Below are positions 26,792 through 35,910 of a DNA stretch of 64,000 nucleotides, in pieces. Position numbers and translations under genes: made by a program. The notes under the pieces were generated by a model. It was not told the origin of the DNA, searched no databases, and was given only the letters and a program-made list of their open reading frames with translations. This stretch comes from Allobosea sp. BK604 (GTDB lineage: Bacteria > Pseudomonadota > Alphaproteobacteria > Rhizobiales > Beijerinckiaceae), in NCBI RefSeq assembly GCF_004341515.1, contig NZ_SLZF01000001.1, positions 496,001 to 560,000 on the forward strand, given 5' to 3'. Each line of letters begins with the position of its first letter. Within the stretch, counting starts at the first letter, position 1.

Positions 26792-26828
26792 CCGGCTCCG
26801 CCCATAATAAAAACCAAGGCGGAGCCGG
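26792..26828 (+). terminator. Intercistronic hairpin after the TRAP binding-protein gene
   Basis: CCGGCTCCGCC and GGCGGAGCCGG form an eleven-base perfect stem with a 15-base A-rich loop, 27 bases after the binding-protein stop and before the small permease. No T-run follows, so partial termination or mRNA protection is more likely than full termination. Confidence 0.6.
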
Positions 26829-26854
26829 TTCCCTCCTAACGGCGGAACTTCCTA

Positions 26855-27379
26855 ATGATGCAGGCCTATGTCCGTGCCATGGACGTCGTGTCCAGGCTCA
26901 CGATGATCATTGCCGGGGCTTGCCTCGTCACCATCACCCTCATCATCCCCTACGGCGTCTTCACCCGCTACGTCCTCAATGTCGCCGCCTCCTGGCCCGA
27001 GCCGATGGCGGTGCTGCTGATGATCTGGTTCTCCTTCCTGTCGGCGGCGATCTGCTACCGCGAGAACCTGCACATCGCCGTCAACCTCATCCCGGACATG
27101 CTGACCGGCCCGGCCCGGACGATCCTGGGCTGGATCGTCGAGCTCTGCATGGCCGCAACCAGCCTGTTCATGCTGGTCTGGGGGCTGAAGCTGGTCCACA
27201 CGACCTATTTTCAGACGATCGCGGAATTCCCCTGGCTCTCGGTCGGCCTCACCTACCTGCCGATCCCGATCGGTGGCGCCATCACCACGCTCTTCGTGAT
27301 CGAGCGACTGTGGACCGGGCGCTTGTTCCAGGCGGCCCATGAGCGCGACGACGCGCTCGCCCCGATCAGCTCGGAATAA
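26855..27379 (+). CDS. TRAP transporter small permease (DctQ-type)
   Basis: A 174-residue membrane protein with four helices and the DctQ pattern WPEPMAVLLMIWFSFLSAA then CYRENLHIAVN. It lies 90 bp after the binding-protein gene, past a strong hairpin, and six bases before the large permease. Inner-membrane partner of the large permease in this third TRAP system. Confidence 0.92.
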   Translation: MMQAYVRAMDVVSRLTMIIAGACLVTITLIIPYGVFTRYVLNVAASWPEPMAVLLMIWFSFLSAAICYRENLHIAVNLIPDMLTGPARTILGWIVELCMAATSLFMLVWGLKLVHTTYFQTIAEFPWLSVGLTYLPIPIGGAITTLFVIERLWTGRLFQAAHERDDALAPISSE

Positions 27380-27385
27380 GCCGCC

Positions 27386-28666
27386 ATGGATCTGCTTATC
27401 CTACTCGGCTCCTTCACCGTGCTCTGCCTGGTCGGCGTGCCGGTCGCCTATGCGCTCGGCCTCGCCGCCATCTTCGCAGCGCTCTTCATGGATCTGCCGC
27501 TCGAAGCGGTGATGCTGAAGGTCTCGGACGGCACCGACGATTTCGCCCTGCTCGCCATCCCCTTCTTCATCCTCGCCGGCGGCATCATGGCCGAGGGCGG
27601 CATGGCCGAGCGGCTGGTCAATCTCGCAAAGATCTTCGTCGGCTGGATCCGCGGCGGCCTGGCGCTGGTCAACATCCTCGCTTCCGCCTTCTTCGGCTGC
27701 ATCTCCGGCTCCTCGGTGGCGGATACCGCCTCGATCGGCTCGGTGATGATCCCGCAGATGATCCGCAACGGTTATCCGCGCCTGTTCGCGGTCAACGTCA
27801 CCGTCTCCGGCTCGCTGCAGCCGCTGCTGATCCCGCCCTCGCATAACGCCGTCATCTATTCGCTCGCGGCCGGCGGCTCGGTCTCGATCGCCGATCTCTT
27901 CCTCGCCGGCGCGATTCCCGGCTTCCTGCTCGGCCTGTCGCTGATGGCGCTGGTGCTGATCATCGCCAGGAAGAACAACTTTCCCAAGGGCGAGGTCATC
28001 CCGCCACGCCAGGCATTCAAGATCGTCATCGAGGCCTTCTGGGGCCTGGTCACCGTCTTCATCATCCTGGGCGGCATCCTCGGCGGTGTCTTCACCCCGA
28101 CGGAATCCGCGGCCGTCGCGTGCGTGTATTCCTTTCTGGTCACGATGTTCATCTACCGCGACTACAAGTGGTCGGAGCTGCACATCCTGGTCGGACGCGT
28201 CGTACGCACGGTCGGCATGGTCATGCTGATGATCGGGTTTTCAGTCGCCTTCGGCTACATGATGGCGCTGATGCAGGTGCCGCAGCGCGCCGCCGAGTTC
28301 TTCCTCGCCGTCGCCGACAACAAATACACGCTGCTGCTCGCGATCAACGTGGTCTTGCTGATCCTCGGCACGTTCATGGACCTCGCGCCCATGCTGCTGA
28401 TCTGCACGCCGATCTTCCTGCCGATCGTCAAGCAGTTCGGCGTCGACCCCGTGCATTTCGGCATCATCATGATCCTCAATCTCGGCATCGGCCTGCTGAC
28501 GCCGCCGGTCGGCCCGACGCTTGCGGTCGGCTGCGCCATCGGCAAGGTTTCGATGGAAGCCGTCTCGAAGAGCATCATGGTGTTCTACATCCCGATGCTG
28601 ATCGTGCTGGCGCTCGTCACCTATGTGCCGGCGCTGACCCTCTGGCTTCCGGCCGTGCTGAAATAG
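27386..28666 (+). CDS. TRAP transporter large permease (DctM-type)
   Basis: A 426-residue protein with about twelve helices: ISGSSVADTASIGSVMIPQM near residue 110, then LIPPSHNAVIYS, GGVFTPTESAAVA, MDLAPMLLICTPIFLP and GLLTPPVG. It forms the ion-coupled channel for the carboxylate captured by the DctP protein encoded at 25766. Followed 40 bp later by the SDR gene of the same operon. Confidence 0.93.
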   Translation: MDLLILLGSFTVLCLVGVPVAYALGLAAIFAALFMDLPLEAVMLKVSDGTDDFALLAIPFFILAGGIMAEGGMAERLVNLAKIFVGWIRGGLALVNILASAFFGCISGSSVADTASIGSVMIPQMIRNGYPRLFAVNVTVSGSLQPLLIPPSHNAVIYSLAAGGSVSIADLFLAGAIPGFLLGLSLMALVLIIARKNNFPKGEVIPPRQAFKIVIEAFWGLVTVFIILGGILGGVFTPTESAAVACVYSFLVTMFIYRDYKWSELHILVGRVVRTVGMVMLMIGFSVAFGYMMALMQVPQRAAEFFLAVADNKYTLLLAINVVLLILGTFMDLAPMLLICTPIFLPIVKQFGVDPVHFGIIMILNLGIGLLTPPVGPTLAVGCAIGKVSMEAVSKSIMVFYIPMLIVLALVTYVPALTLWLPAVLK

Positions 28667-28706
28667 CCGCGCCCGCCCATCCACTAGACTGCCTACGGAG
28701 TATCGC

Positions 28707-29495
28707 ATGACCAGTTCCGCCGCGCCGACCTTCCCCGACCTCGCCGGAAAGTCGGTCCTGATCACCGGCGCCAGCACCGGCATCGGCGCCGCCGCGGCCG
28801 AGGGCTTCGCGCGCTGCGGCGCCAAGGTCGCGGTCCATTACAATGCCAGCAAGGACAAGGCCGAGGCCGTCGCGGCCAAGATCAAGGCGGCCGGCGGCAC
28901 CGCCATCCTGGTCGGCGGCGACGTCACGCAAGATGGCGTCGCCGCCCGTATCGTCGATGAGGCGGTCGCGGGGCTCGGACGCCTCGACGTGCTCGTCAAC
29001 AATGCCGGCGGCCTGGTGAAGCGCGTCCCGGTCGCGGATTACGACGACAAGCTGATCGACGACGTCATCGACCTCAACATCCGCCATGTCGTGCATTTCG
29101 TCCGCGAAGGCGCCCGCCACATGCTCAAACAGGGCCAGGGCGGCACTATCATCAACGTCACCTCGATCGCCGCGCGCAATGGCGGCGGCGGCGGCTCGGT
29201 GCTCTACGCCGCCTCCAAGGGCTTCGTCTCGACCGCGACGCGCGGCTGGGCCAAGGAACTCGCCGGCGCGAAGATCCGCGTCAACGCCGTCTCGCCGGGC
29301 GTGATCACGACGCCGTTCCATGAGCGCTATTCGACGCCGGAACAGCTCGCCGCCATGCAGGCGACCGTGCCGATGAACCGGCTCGGCATCGCCGAGGAAT
29401 GCACCGGCGCCTTCCTCTACCTGGCCTCGGATGCGGCGAGCGGCTACGTCACCGGCCAGATCATCGAGGTCAATGGCGGCCAGTACATGCCGTAA
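28707..29495 (+). CDS. SDR family oxidoreductase
   Basis: A 262-residue short-chain dehydrogenase with TGASTGIG near residues 20-27, NNAG, serine in VTSIAARN and catalytic YxxxK in VLYAASKGFV. ACGGAG lies about eight bases before the ATG. It follows the TRAP permeases on the same strand, so it probably oxidises the imported compound, perhaps to a lactone or keto acid that the next enzyme uses. Substrate not predictable. Confidence 0.9.
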   Translation: MTSSAAPTFPDLAGKSVLITGASTGIGAAAAEGFARCGAKVAVHYNASKDKAEAVAAKIKAAGGTAILVGGDVTQDGVAARIVDEAVAGLGRLDVLVNNAGGLVKRVPVADYDDKLIDDVIDLNIRHVVHFVREGARHMLKQGQGGTIINVTSIAARNGGGGGSVLYAASKGFVSTATRGWAKELAGAKIRVNAVSPGVITTPFHERYSTPEQLAAMQATVPMNRLGIAEECTGAFLYLASDAASGYVTGQIIEVNGGQYMP

Positions 29496-29501
29496 GGCCT
29501 T

Positions 29502-29545
29502 TCTCGAGCGAAGCGGAAGCGGTTCGCATGGAAAAAACGTGTGAA
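29502..29545. repeat. TAGAGCAT dispersed element, degenerate copy
   Basis: CTCGAGCGAAGCGGAAGC followed by GGTTCGCATGGAAAAAACG aligns with the core CGAGCGAAGTGG and GGTTCGCGTGAAGAAAATG of copies at 41484 and 63927. The TAGAGCAT start and AAAACAAAG end are lost. It lies in the leader of the amidohydrolase gene, within a transcribed gap. Confidence 0.5.
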
Positions 29546-29623
29546 TGCGACGATGAGGCCCGGTTCCGAATCCACTGGATCGGAGACACCCATGTCGCTT
29601 TCGGGGCGCGTCAGGGGAGCACC

Positions 29624-30466
29624 ATGATCGAGACGATCGTCGCGCCGGCGCCGCGCCTCAAGGCGCCGGCCGGAGCCGTGGACACCAATATCCACATCCT
29701 CGACCAGCGCTATCCGCTGGCGCCCACGGCATTGGCGCAGCCGCCCGATGCCGGCATCGGCGAATATCGCGAGGTGATGCGCCGGCTCAACGTCACCCGG
29801 GCGGTCGTGGTCCAGCCCACGGCCTACGGGACCGACAACCGCTGCACGCTCGACGCAGTCGCGGCTCTCGGCCCGGACGTCGCGCGTGCGGTCGGCGTCG
29901 TCGACGCCTCCGCCAGCCTTGACGAAATGGCACGGCTCAAGGCCGCCGGCATGAGCGGCACCCGCTTCCATCTGCTCGGCGGAGCAGCCGTGCCGCTCGA
30001 GCAATTCGACACGATCGCCGCCAAGGCGCACGAGATCGGCTGGCACGTCCAGTTCCAGACCGATGGCCGCCGCCTGCCGGATTACGCCGCGCAGATCCGC
30101 TCCTGGCCCGGCACGATCGTGATCGACCATGTCGGCAAATATCTCGAGCCGGTCGCGGTCGACGACCCCGCCTTCCGCTGCCTGCTCGATCTGGTCGAGA
30201 CCGGCCGGGTCTACGTGAAGCTCTCGGCCCCCTATGAGACCTCGAAGGTCGGCGCGCCGCTTTACGGCGACGTTGGCGCGCTCGCCAAGGCGCTGGTGCG
30301 GGCCGCGCCCGAGCGCATGGTCTGGGCGACCAACTGGCCCCATCTCGCGCTCAAGAACAAACCCGACGACGCGCTCCTGCTCGACCTCCTGCTCGACTGG
30401 GCCGAGGACGAGGCGGTGCGCCGAAAGATCCTCGTCGATAACGCTGCCGACCTCTACGGCTTCTGA
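29624..30466 (+). CDS. Amidohydrolase family protein, lactonase-like (LigI/COG3618)
   Basis: A 280-residue TIM-barrel hydrolase resembling 2-pyrone-4,6-dicarboxylate lactonase: VVVQPTAYGTDNR, GMSGTRFH, IVIDHVGK, YVKLSAPY, and LVDNAADLYGF at the C-terminus. The usual DxHxH is DTNIH (Asn at the first His) and the GTDWPH motif is ATNWPH (Asn for the metal Asp). Members of this group include lactonases that work without a metal. It lies between two SDR genes after a TRAP importer, so hydrolysis of a lactone made by the SDR is plausible. The start at MIETIV follows GGGGAGC. Confidence 0.82.
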   Translation: MIETIVAPAPRLKAPAGAVDTNIHILDQRYPLAPTALAQPPDAGIGEYREVMRRLNVTRAVVVQPTAYGTDNRCTLDAVAALGPDVARAVGVVDASASLDEMARLKAAGMSGTRFHLLGGAAVPLEQFDTIAAKAHEIGWHVQFQTDGRRLPDYAAQIRSWPGTIVIDHVGKYLEPVAVDDPAFRCLLDLVETGRVYVKLSAPYETSKVGAPLYGDVGALAKALVRAAPERMVWATNWPHLALKNKPDDALLLDLLLDWAEDEAVRRKILVDNAADLYGF

Positions 30467-30478
30467 AGGACGCATCCC

Positions 30479-31234
30479 ATGGCACGGCTCGCAGGTTTGA
30501 CCGCCCTCGTCACCGGCGGGGGGCGCGGCATCGGCGCGGCGACCGCCCGCCGGTTCGCCCAGGAAGGCGCCCGCGTCGCCATCATGGGCAAGGGCGAGCA
30601 CAGCCTCGCGCAGATGAAGGCGCGCTCGACCGCCGAGGCGCTGACCATCGAGACCATATTGGGCGACGTCACCAACCCGGTCGACGTCAAACGCGCGGTC
30701 AGGGATGCCAATCAACGCCTCGGCCGCATCGACATCCTCGTCAACAATGCCGGCGCGAGCCATCCCCGCCCCTTCGAGGAGCGCACCGCCGAGGAGATGC
30801 TGCAGACGCTGAACACCAACCTCGTCAGCGTCTATTTCTGCTGCCAGGCCGTCGCGCCCTTGATGCTGGAGCAGGGCGGCGGCCGCATCATCAACGTCAC
30901 CTCCGTGCGCGGGCTCGACCAATGCGGCCGCGAGGGCGTGATGGATTATTCCGCCGCCAAGGCCGGCGTGGTCAACCTGACCAAGACGCTCGCCAAGCAG
31001 CTCGCGCCGACGATCACCGTCAACGCCGTCGCGCCCGGCCACACCAATACCGACATCCTGCGCGCCCTGCCGCAGGAGGTGCGCGACCGCATGCTGGCCG
31101 GCACCTATCTCGGCCGCTTCGCCGAGCCGGAGGATATCGCCTCCGCCATCCTGTTCATGGCCTCGCCCGAAGCCTCCTTCATCACCGGCCAGCACCTCGT
31201 GGTCGATGGTGGCTTCTCGCTGAAAGCGGGGTGA
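30479..31234 (+). CDS. SDR family oxidoreductase
   Basis: A 251-residue short-chain dehydrogenase with TGGGRGIG near residues 12-19, NNAG near 88, serine in VTSVRGL and catalytic YxxxK in DYSAAKAG. GAAGGACG lies just upstream and the gene follows the amidohydrolase by 12 bases. Last gene of the TRAP-SDR-amidohydrolase-SDR operon; a family B palindromic element lies in the gap after it. It probably acts on the hydrolysis product, but this is inference. Confidence 0.9.
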   Translation: MARLAGLTALVTGGGRGIGAATARRFAQEGARVAIMGKGEHSLAQMKARSTAEALTIETILGDVTNPVDVKRAVRDANQRLGRIDILVNNAGASHPRPFEERTAEEMLQTLNTNLVSVYFCCQAVAPLMLEQGGGRIINVTSVRGLDQCGREGVMDYSAAKAGVVNLTKTLAKQLAPTITVNAVAPGHTNTDILRALPQEVRDRMLAGTYLGRFAEPEDIASAILFMASPEASFITGQHLVVDGGFSLKAG

Positions 31235-31263
31235 GGAAGGCAAAGGCTTACGCCCTCCCTCCC

Positions 31264-31369
31264 CGTCATCCCGGCCGGAGCGCAGCGTAGCGCCGGGATC
31301 CATCTTAGGGCACCTGAGCCTTACGATGAATCCCGGAACAGCGCCGCTACGCGGCTTGTCCGGGATGAC
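31264..31369. repeat. REP-like palindromic element, family B, copy 2
   Basis: CGTCATCCCGGCCGGAGCG with a local CGCCGGGATCC mirror at the left, and GAATCCCGG, then TTGTCCGGGATGACC at the right. The outer ends CGTCATCCCGG and CCGGGATGACC pair. It lies between the convergent SDR and Gfo/Idh/MocA genes and is a longer version of the copy at 14337. Confidence 0.75.
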
Positions 31370-31396
31370 CGCCTGTGGTTCCGCGAAGCCGCAGGA

Positions 31397-32629
31397 TCAA
31401 CTCGTACGCGCCACCACCGGCACGTAGCGCTCCAGCTCCGGATCGGGGAACTCGACGGTGCGGCCGAGTTCGGCCGAGCGGTAGAGCCCCATCAGCATCT
31501 CGACCACGCCGATGCCGTCGACGAAGGTTTCCGCAGGCGCAACGCCGCGCCGAAAAGCCTCGACCATGTGGCGGTTCTCGTCGGTGTAGCCATAGATGCC
31601 GGCCTCGTCCTCGACCACCGGCATCAGCCCCTGCTCGGCATTCTGCTTCTCGACCAGGTCCTCGCCCTCCGAGCCGGTGACGGCACGGGAGAGGAAGACC
31701 TTGAGGCCGGTCGAGAGCGAGGAGAACTCCATCGAATATTCCGGCCCGAGCAATTCGAGCTGGATGCGCAGGCCGGCGCCGACATAGGCCCAGGAGGTCG
31801 TCGCCTCGATCATCATCTGCTGACCCTGCTCGTCCTCCAGCGTGATGATGCCGCGCGCGAAATCCTCGACCGGCCGGCGCGCGAAATCGAGCCCCATGCG
31901 CGACTTCAGGTCGGCGGCATAGCGCGGGCGCGTCCATTTCAGCGTCGCCACGGTCGCGCTGGCGCTGACCAGCTTCAGCGCGCTGCGCGCTGCGCCCGGC
32001 GGCGTCAGCATGAAGCGCGCGACCTCGACCGAATGGCACATCATGTCGGAGAGCACGCCGCCGCCCTGGCGCTCGCCCTGCCAGAACCAGGGCTCGTGCG
32101 GGCCGGAATGTTCCTCGGCCGCGCGTGCCAGATAGGGCCGCCCGCCCTGCGGCACGGCGCGGCGCCAGATGATGTCCTTGCCGCGCACCACCGCAGTCGA
32201 GAACACCTGGTTCTCGAGATAGCCGTGGAGCAGCCCGGCATCCTCGGCGAGCGCCAGCATCTCGCGTGCCTCGGCCAGCGTGCGCGCCAAGGGCTTCTCG
32301 CAGGCCACGGCACGCAGTGGCGCGCCAGCCTTGGTGACGCGGTGGATCTCGCGCATGATGTCGAGACGGGTATCGTTCGGCGTCAGCAGCCAGACCGCGT
32401 CGACCTCGCCCGACATCAGCATCGCCTCGACGCTGTCGAAGACATGGGCCGGACCGAGCCCGAGCTCGCGCGCCTTCTCGGCGATGCGGGTGCGCTTCTC
32501 CAGTGAGCGGCTATAGACGCCGCCAATGCTGAGATTTCGCACGCCGAGCATCGACTGGAGATGGAAGGCGGCGATGAAGCCTGAGCCGATCAAGCCGACA
32601 CGCAGGACCGGAAGCTCTTTCAACGACAT
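31397..32629 (-). CDS. Gfo/Idh/MocA family oxidoreductase
   Basis: A 410-residue NAD(P)-dependent oxidoreductase. N-terminal Rossmann domain with VGLIGSGFIAAFH at residues 9-21 and the family EKPLA motif (CEKPLARTLAEAREM) near residue 110, then the C-terminal alpha/beta domain with GGGVLSDMMCHSVEVARFML. These enzymes oxidise sugar or cyclitol hydroxyls or process related compounds. The start at MSLKELPVL is preferred over a slightly longer frame. It lies 34 bases downstream of the fused ABC ATPase on the same strand, so it belongs to the GGT-nagB-ABC operon and may act on its substrate. Confidence 0.88.
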   Translation of the reverse strand: MSLKELPVLRVGLIGSGFIAAFHLQSMLGVRNLSIGGVYSRSLEKRTRIAEKARELGLGPAHVFDSVEAMLMSGEVDAVWLLTPNDTRLDIMREIHRVTKAGAPLRAVACEKPLARTLAEAREMLALAEDAGLLHGYLENQVFSTAVVRGKDIIWRRAVPQGGRPYLARAAEEHSGPHEPWFWQGERQGGGVLSDMMCHSVEVARFMLTPPGAARSALKLVSASATVATLKWTRPRYAADLKSRMGLDFARRPVEDFARGIITLEDEQGQQMMIEATTSWAYVGAGLRIQLELLGPEYSMEFSSLSTGLKVFLSRAVTGSEGEDLVEKQNAEQGLMPVVEDEAGIYGYTDENRHMVEAFRRGVAPAETFVDGIGVVEMLMGLYRSAELGRTVEFPDPELERYVPVVARTS

Positions 32630-32663
32630 GGACGGGCCCTCCCAGGCGGTCACTCGCAGCAGT

Positions 32664-34280
32664 CTATGAGATGGCGCGACGCGTCCGGCCGGGCACGGCG
32701 GCGAGCAGCGCCTGCGTATAGGGATGCTCCGGCCGCGCCAGGAGCTCGGCCGTCGGCTTGAGCTCGACGATCTCGCCCTGGCGCATCACCGCGATGCGGT
32801 CGCAGACCTGGGCGGCGACGTTGAGGTCATGGGTTATGAACAGCATGGCGAGCCTGAGCCGCGCCTTGAGGCTCTCCAGCAGCTCCAGCACCTGCGCCTG
32901 CACGGAGACGTCGAGCGCCGAGACCGGCTCGTCGGCGACGAGCACGTCCGGCTCCAGCGCGAGCGCGCGCGCAATGCCGATGCGCTGGCGCTGGCCGCCG
33001 GAGAATTCATGCGGATAGCGCTGCGCCGCGCTCGGATCGAGCCCGACCAGCGAGAGCAGCTCCGCCGCCTTGGCATGCGCCTGCGCGCTGGCCACGCCAT
33101 GAGCGATCGGCCCGTCGGCGATGATCTGGCCGACACGCCGGCGCGGGTTGAGCGAAGCGAACGGGTCCTGGAACACCATCTGCACATGCTTGCGCGCAGC
33201 GCGCAGGCTCGAACCCTCGGTCTGCGTGAAATCGAGTTCACCGAGACGCACCGTGCCCGCATCCGGGTCGGTCAGGCGAATGACGAGCCGGCCGATCGTG
33301 CTTTTCCCTGAGCCGGATTCACCGACGAGGCCGAGCGTCTCGCCGCGGCGAATGTCGAAGCTCACGCCCTTGGCCGCCGCAACCTCGCGACGCGAAGCCA
33401 GCGAGCCCGTGCCGCGATAGGTCTTGGTCAAGCCCACGACCGAGCAGGCGATCGGCTCGCCCTCGACCGAAGGACGCACCGGCGGGTTGAGATCGGGCAC
33501 CGCCGCGAGCAGCCGTTGCGTGTAGGGATGCTGCGGCCGCTCCAGCACATCCGCGACCGTCCCTTCCTCGACCACCTTGCCCTTCTCCATCACCGCGACC
33601 CGGTCGGCGATATCGGAGACGACGCCAAAGTCATGGGTGATGAACATCACCGCCATGCCGCGGCGCTGCTGGATGTCGCGGATCAGCTTGATGATCTGCG
33701 CCTGGGTGGTGACGTCGAGCGCGGTGGTCGGCTCGTCGGCGACGAGAATCGCCGGCTCCAGCGCGAGCGCCATCGCGATCATCGCACGCTGGCGCTGGCC
33801 GCCGGAAAGCTGGTGCGGATAGCTTCTGACGATCCGCTCGGGATCGGGCAGGCCGACCTCGCGCGCCAGTTCGATCACCCGCTGGCGCCGTTCGGCCGGC
33901 GTGAGCCGGTCATGCGCCTCGAAAGTCTCGGCGATCTGCTCGCCGATGCGGATCACCGGGTTCAGCGCCGTCATCGGCTCCTGGAAGATCATGCCGATGC
34001 GCTGGCCGCGCAGTTCGCGCCATTCGCCCGGCGGCAGCGTCAGCAGGTCGCGCCCCTCGAACATGATGCGCCCGCCGACCGGGCGCACCGCCTTGGGCAG
34101 CAGGCCCATCAGCGCCGAGGCGCTCATCGACTTGCCCGAGCCGGATTCGCCGACGATGCAGAGGATCTGGCCAGGATGCAGGGCGAGCGAGACGTCCTCG
34201 ATCGCGTAAGGCCGGTCCGCACCCGGCGGCAGCGCCAGCGTCAGCGCCTCGATCGACAGGATCGGTTCCGCCCCGCTCAT
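32664..34280 (-). CDS. Dipeptide/oligopeptide-type ABC transporter, fused dual ATP-binding protein (DppD-DppF)
   Basis: A 538-residue protein with two complete ATPase domains. The first has Walker [11 protein letters not shown] near residue 45, signature LSGGQRQRAM and Walker [13 protein letters not shown]; the second has [11 protein letters not shown] near 310, FSGGQRQRIG and VLVADEPVSALD. The PHPYTQ(R/A)LLAAVP sequence near the end of each domain is typical of peptide-type ATPases. It probably energises the permease pair encoded divergently at 39675-41485. The fusion gives one polypeptide for both nucleotide sites. It lies 34 bp after the GGT gene. Confidence 0.92.
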   Translation of the reverse strand: MSGAEPILSIEALTLALPPGADRPYAIEDVSLALHPGQILCIVGESGSGKSMSASALMGLLPKAVRPVGGRIMFEGRDLLTLPPGEWRELRGQRIGMIFQEPMTALNPVIRIGEQIAETFEAHDRLTPAERRQRVIELAREVGLPDPERIVRSYPHQLSGGQRQRAMIAMALALEPAILVADEPTTALDVTTQAQIIKLIRDIQQRRGMAVMFITHDFGVVSDIADRVAVMEKGKVVEEGTVADVLERPQHPYTQRLLAAVPDLNPPVRPSVEGEPIACSVVGLTKTYRGTGSLASRREVAAAKGVSFDIRRGETLGLVGESGSGKSTIGRLVIRLTDPDAGTVRLGELDFTQTEGSSLRAARKHVQMVFQDPFASLNPRRRVGQIIADGPIAHGVASAQAHAKAAELLSLVGLDPSAAQRYPHEFSGGQRQRIGIARALALEPDVLVADEPVSALDVSVQAQVLELLESLKARLRLAMLFITHDLNVAAQVCDRIAVMRQGEIVELKPTAELLARPEHPYTQALLAAVPGRTRRAIS

Positions 34281-34314
34281 TCAGCGCCTCTCTTGGCCAT
34301 GCCCTGCCCCATCC

Positions 34315-35910
34315 TCATGCCGCTAGCGCGATTCCGTCCTTGCGATGGTCGGAGGCGCCGTACATCACGCCCCTAGTGTGATCGACATAGACGATCTGGC
34401 AGCCGCCGAGCGGCTCGTCGGCCCAGGTGATGCGATGGCCGCGGGCCGCGAGATCCTCGGCGACGGCAGGCGCGATCGTCGTCTCCAGCTTGAGCTCGCC
34501 GTCGAAAGCGAAGCTGCGCGGCTCATTCGACGCCTGCTGGATGTCGAGGCCGCGGTCGAGCAGCCCGGTCAGGATCTGCATATGGCCGGTCGACTGGTAC
34601 TGCCCGCCCATCACGCCGAGCGCCATGGCGGGCTTGCCGTTCTTGGCGAGCAGGCCGGGAATGATCGTGTGGAACGGCCGCTTGCGCGGCGCGATCGCGT
34701 TGGGATGGCCCTCGATCAACCGGAAGCCGGCGCCACGGTTCTGCAGCAGCACGCCGGAGCGCGGCGCATAGATGCCGCTGCCAAAGGCGGCGAAGATCGA
34801 GTTGATGAAGGAGACGACATTGCCGTCGCGGTCGGCGACCGCGACATAGACCGTGTCGCGATGCACCGGCATGTCGAAGGCCTCCGGCGCCGAGGCGCGC
34901 TTGCGGTCGATGCCGCTGCGCATCGCCGCGATCGAGGCATCCGAGAGCAGGGTCTCGACATCGAGCGGCTTGAAGGCGGGATCCGCGACGAGCGCGTCGC
35001 GCTGACGATAGGCTGCCTTGGTCGCCTCGGCGAGGAGATGGATGCGATCGGCCTCGCTGAGGCCTGTATCGCTCATGTCGAAGCCTTCGAGCAGCCGCGC
35101 AATCAGCAGCGCCGCGACGCCCTGCCCGTTCGGCGGGCATTCCCAGAGCCGGTGGCCGCGATAATCGGCGCCGATCGGCTCGACATAATCGGCCGAGGCC
35201 GAAGCCAGATCGTCGAGCTCCATCAGACCGCCGAGCCCCTTGAGCGCGGCGACGATCTCGACGGCGACTTCGCCGTCATAAAAGGCCGCGCGACCCTCGC
35301 GCGCGATCCGGCGCAGCGTGCGGGCAAGCGCCGGGTGATTCAGCCTGTCGCCGGTCGCGGGCGCCTTGCCGCCGGGAAGGTAGGCGGCGATGCCCGTCCT
35401 GTGCGTCTCGATACGGCCGGCATAGCGCGCCCAGTCGAGCCCGGCCCGTGGCGTCACCACGAACCCATCCTCGGCAGCGCGGATCGCCGGCGCCAGGATT
35501 TCGTCGAGGCTCTTCGTGCCGTGATCGGCTGCAAGCTTGCACCAGGCATCGACAGCGCCGGGCACGGTGACCGCATGCGGGGACTCTTCGGCAATGGAGG
35601 TCAGGCCCTGCGCCAGGAACCACCCGAGCTCGGCCTTGGCCGGAGCGCGGCCCGATCCGTTGATCGCCACCGGCTTGCCATTGGCAGGCGCATAGATCGC
35701 GAAGCAGTCGCCGCCAATCCCTGTCATGTGCGGATCAATGACGCCTTGCAGCGCCACGGCCGCGATCGCCGCATCGACCGCGTTGCCCCCGGCGCGCAGC
35801 ATCTCGACGGCTGCCAGGGTCGCCTGCGGATGCGAGGTCGCGGCCATGCCGCGATCGCCCACCGCGAGCGAGCGGCCCGGCGCCATGAAATCACGGTCGC
35901 CCCAGTTCAT
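34315..35910 (-). CDS. Gamma-glutamyltransferase family protein
   Basis: A 531-residue Ntn-hydrolase of the gamma-glutamyltransferase/glutathione hydrolase family. The proposed nucleophile is Thr353 in VHRDTVYVAVADRDGNVVS, with the GGT pattern DRDGNVVSF and GGQYQSTGHMQ later. The large subunit holds GGNAVDAAIA and TGIGGDCF. No strong signal peptide is visible, so it may be cytoplasmic and cleave an imported gamma-glutamyl or related amide bond. It overlaps nagB by four bases and precedes the fused ABC ATPase, so it probably processes the compound imported by that transporter. Confidence 0.88.
   Translation of the reverse strand: MNWGDRDFMAPGRSLAVGDRGMAATSHPQATLAAVEMLRAGGNAVDAAIAAVALQGVIDPHMTGIGGDCFAIYAPANGKPVAINGSGRAPAKAELGWFLAQGLTSIAEESPHAVTVPGAVDAWCKLAADHGTKSLDEILAPAIRAAEDGFVVTPRAGLDWARYAGRIETHRTGIAAYLPGGKAPATGDRLNHPALARTLRRIAREGRAAFYDGEVAVEIVAALKGLGGLMELDDLASASADYVEPIGADYRGHRLWECPPNGQGVAALLIARLLEGFDMSDTGLSEADRIHLLAEATKAAYRQRDALVADPAFKPLDVETLLSDASIAAMRSGIDRKRASAPEAFDMPVHRDTVYVAVADRDGNVVSFINSIFAAFGSGIYAPRSGVLLQNRGAGFRLIEGHPNAIAPRKRPFHTIIPGLLAKNGKPAMALGVMGGQYQSTGHMQILTGLLDRGLDIQQASNEPRSFAFDGELKLETTIAPAVAEDLAARGHRITWADEPLGGCQIVYVDHTRGVMYGASDHRKDGIALAA

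Noticed and set aside
29444..31303. 619-residue open frame on the minus strand
   Set aside because: Antisense to the amidohydrolase and second SDR genes, which both have clear motifs.
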